Shown piece after piece: positions 62,970-64,000 of a stretch of DNA of 64,000 nt. The stretch spans positions 2,976,001 through 3,040,000 of the forward strand of contig NZ_CP101990.1 of the NCBI RefSeq assembly GCF_024508295.1, read 5' to 3'. The stretch is from Aeromicrobium duanguangcaii (lineage in GTDB: Bacteria > Actinomycetota > Actinomycetes > Propionibacteriales > Nocardioidaceae). The stretch's first letter is position 1, and the number at the start of each line of letters is the position of its first letter. The translations under genes and the position numbers were made by a program. The notes beneath the pieces are model-generated. The model had not been told where the DNA came from and made no database searches. It saw nothing but the letters and a program-made list of their open reading frames with translations.

Positions 62970-63386
62970 ATGAACTACCGCAAGCCCGCCGCCGCACTCG
63001 CCGCCGTGGCCCTGTCCTTCGGCCTGACCGCGTGTGGCGGAGGCGAGCAGTCCGTCGCCGACGCCTGCAACGTCGCCGAGAAGGAAGTCAAGGACGCGAT
63101 GGGCGATCTCAACGGGATCAACCCGGGCGACACGGACGAGGCGACCAAGTCGATCTCGTCGATGGGCGACGCGCTGGACAAGACCGAGAAGAAGCTCGAG
63201 AACGAGAAGGTCAAGAAGGCCGTCGGCGACCTGTCGAGCGAGTTCGACAAGCTCGAGACCGCCTTCGCGGACCTCAAGGCCGCCGACAAGGACACCGCCA
63301 AGCTGACCAAGGTGTCCGAGCAGATGAGCACCATCTCGACCGACATCCAGAAGAAGGGCGAGAAGCTCGACGAGCTCTGCGGCTGA
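62970..63386 (+). CDS. Small lipoprotein with coiled-coil, unknown function
   Basis: 138 residues. A lipoprotein signal ends in FGLTAC with Cys22. Two further Cys (DACNVAEK and DELCG) bracket an alpha-helical coiled coil rich in Lys, Glu and Asp (KTEKKLENEKVKKAVGDLSS). No known domain is recognised; similar small coiled-coil lipoproteins are common in actinobacteria. ATG 62970 with GAGGGG five bases upstream is preferred to earlier in-frame codons. It lies 61 bases after copA and is probably a separate unit; a hairpin ends it. Confidence 0.75.
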   Translation: MNYRKPAAALAAVALSFGLTACGGGEQSVADACNVAEKEVKDAMGDLNGINPGDTDEATKSISSMGDALDKTEKKLENEKVKKAVGDLSSEFDKLETAFADLKAADKDTAKLTKVSEQMSTISTDIQKKGEKLDELCG

Positions 63387-63401
63387 GCCCGTCCGCACAC
63401 A

Positions 63402-63439
63402 GATGAGCCGGTCGACACCTCGGTGTCGACCGGCTCATC
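63402..63439. terminator. Bidirectional terminator, 18-bp perfect stem
   Basis: Arms 63402-63419 and 63422-63439 are perfect complements with a TC loop. It lies 15 bases after the lipoprotein stop and 17 before the convergent surface-protein stop, and closely resembles the hairpins at 10357 and 58208 in form. Confidence 0.85.
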
Positions 63440-63456
63440 CGTTCTCAGGGCCCGCG

Positions 63457-64000
63457 TCAGGCCGCGCGTGACCTCCGCCTGGCGAGGGCGACGGCCGACC
63501 CGCCCGCCAGCAGACTGAGCACACCCAGTGCGGCCCAGCCCGCGGTCACACCAGAGCCCGAGTCCGCGAGGTCACCGCCGCTGCCGGAGGTCCCACAGTC
63601 GGGGCAGCCCGCGTTCGACACGTCCCACACGTTCTCGTCGAACACGTTCGTGACGTCGATGCCGATCCGCGCCGTGGTGTCCACGGACGTCACGGTCGCG
63701 CCGCTCGCGAAGTCGGGGTGGCTGACCTCGACCTCGGTCGCGCCACCGGCGTCCGTCTCCTCGACGAAGCACCGGGTGCCGGTGGGCAGCAGCAGCGGCT
63801 CGCCGTCCGCGCCGGCGAACGTCGCGGTCCGCCCCGCACGAACGGAGAAGTCCGCCGCGTGGACGGTCCCGAGGACGGTCGCGCCCGTCGGGCCGGTCGT
63901 CTCGATCTGGCAGGTCAAGGTCATGGCGAACGCCGCCCGGACCACCTCGGGCCGGTCCGCGAAGCGACCCTCGACCTTCTTGGTCACCTCGACCTCCCCC
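63457..64000 (-). CDS. DUF5979-type cell-surface protein, N-terminus beyond window
   Basis: The last 181 codons, frame open to the right edge. A DUF5979 module is visible: EVTKKVEGRFADRPEVVRAA, AMTLTCQIETTG, FSVRAGRTATF, LPTGTRCFVEETDAGGATEV and the ending IGIDVTNVFDENVW. Then come a short Cys/Gly/Ser linker (GCPDCGTSGSGG), LADSG, a hydrophobic helix and LARRRSRAA. LADSG resembles the class E sortase LAXTG with Ser for Thr. Such proteins form long repetitive stalks on the actinobacterial cell wall. More repeats are expected upstream. Confidence 0.75.
   Translation of the reverse strand, partial: GEVEVTKKVEGRFADRPEVVRAAFAMTLTCQIETTGPTGATVLGTVHAADFSVRAGRTATFAGADGEPLLLPTGTRCFVEETDAGGATEVEVSHPDFASGATVTSVDTTARIGIDVTNVFDENVWDVSNAGCPDCGTSGSGGDLADSGSGVTAGWAALGVLSLLAGGSAVALARRRSRAA

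Overview
The window is about 70% GC, with dense, GTG-rich, SD-led or leaderless genes and no rRNA, tRNA, IS element, phage gene or CRISPR array that I can see. Sortase-E-type LAXTG anchors, an SCO4848-family protein, a DUF5979 surface protein, alpha-methylacyl-CoA racemase and many FadE/SDR/MaoC-type lipid enzymes point to an actinobacterium. A Nocardioidaceae-like genus such as Aeromicrobium or Nocardioides is my best guess, inferred from gene content only.

Layout. (1) 1-4.1 kb: a truncated choice-of-anchor A surface protein, a large LuxR-type regulator and an aldose epimerase. (2) 4.1-28.5 kb: a Wzx/Wzy-type surface polysaccharide locus. It holds a Wzz-tyrosine kinase fusion with a Tyr-Gly tail, a divergent tyrosine phosphatase, a DUF4012 protein, a LAXTG-anchored protein, a polyprenyl-phosphate sugar transferase, three methyltransferases, six glycosyltransferases, a flippase, an O-antigen ligase/polymerase, an acyltransferase and UDP-glucose dehydrogenase. 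Beta-oxidation genes (fadA-fadB), a VanZ-like protein and a MerR regulator are inserted at 10.4-15.4 kb. (3) 28.5-31.2 kb: an adenine-deaminase-like enzyme, an unknown protein and an HSL-type esterase.

(4) 31.2-46.8 kb is the most interesting part. An NDP-forming acyl-CoA ligase and an acyl-CoA dehydrogenase form one operon. A ten-gene operon encodes a complete Dpp/Opp-type ABC importer followed by an MBL hydrolase, a DUF35 protein, a thiolase-fold protein lacking the usual nucleophilic Cys, an SDR and a MaoC hydratase. A TetR regulator lies between the two operons, and a DHA2 exporter diverges from the importer. The same dyad, CTAGA-N7-TCTAG, sits just downstream of the promoter of all three transcription units. 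This suggests one TetR regulon for uptake, CoA activation, side-chain-type degradation and export of a single unknown substrate.

(5) 46.8-51.1 kb: a second acyl-CoA dehydrogenase with alpha-methylacyl-CoA racemase, an alpha/beta hydrolase and an unknown protein. The racemase promoter carries nearly the same operator (CTGACA-N7-TGTCA) in the same place as the fadA promoter 35 kb away. (6) 51.1-60.1 kb: a polar amino acid ABC transporter, a PadR regulator, a SnoaL-like/FadH pair, DUF1697 plus sirtuin, serA and a PaaI-type thioesterase. (7) 60.2-62.9 kb: csoR-copZ-copA copper homeostasis with a clear CsoR operator. (8) 63-64 kb: a small lipoprotein and a truncated DUF5979 anchored protein.

About nineteen genes have a TANNNT-like -10 hexamer ending 5-7 nt before the start codon, so leaderless transcription appears common. 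This helped fix several start codons. Several operon ends are marked by long perfect hairpins. No gene-free stretch exceeds about 190 bp.
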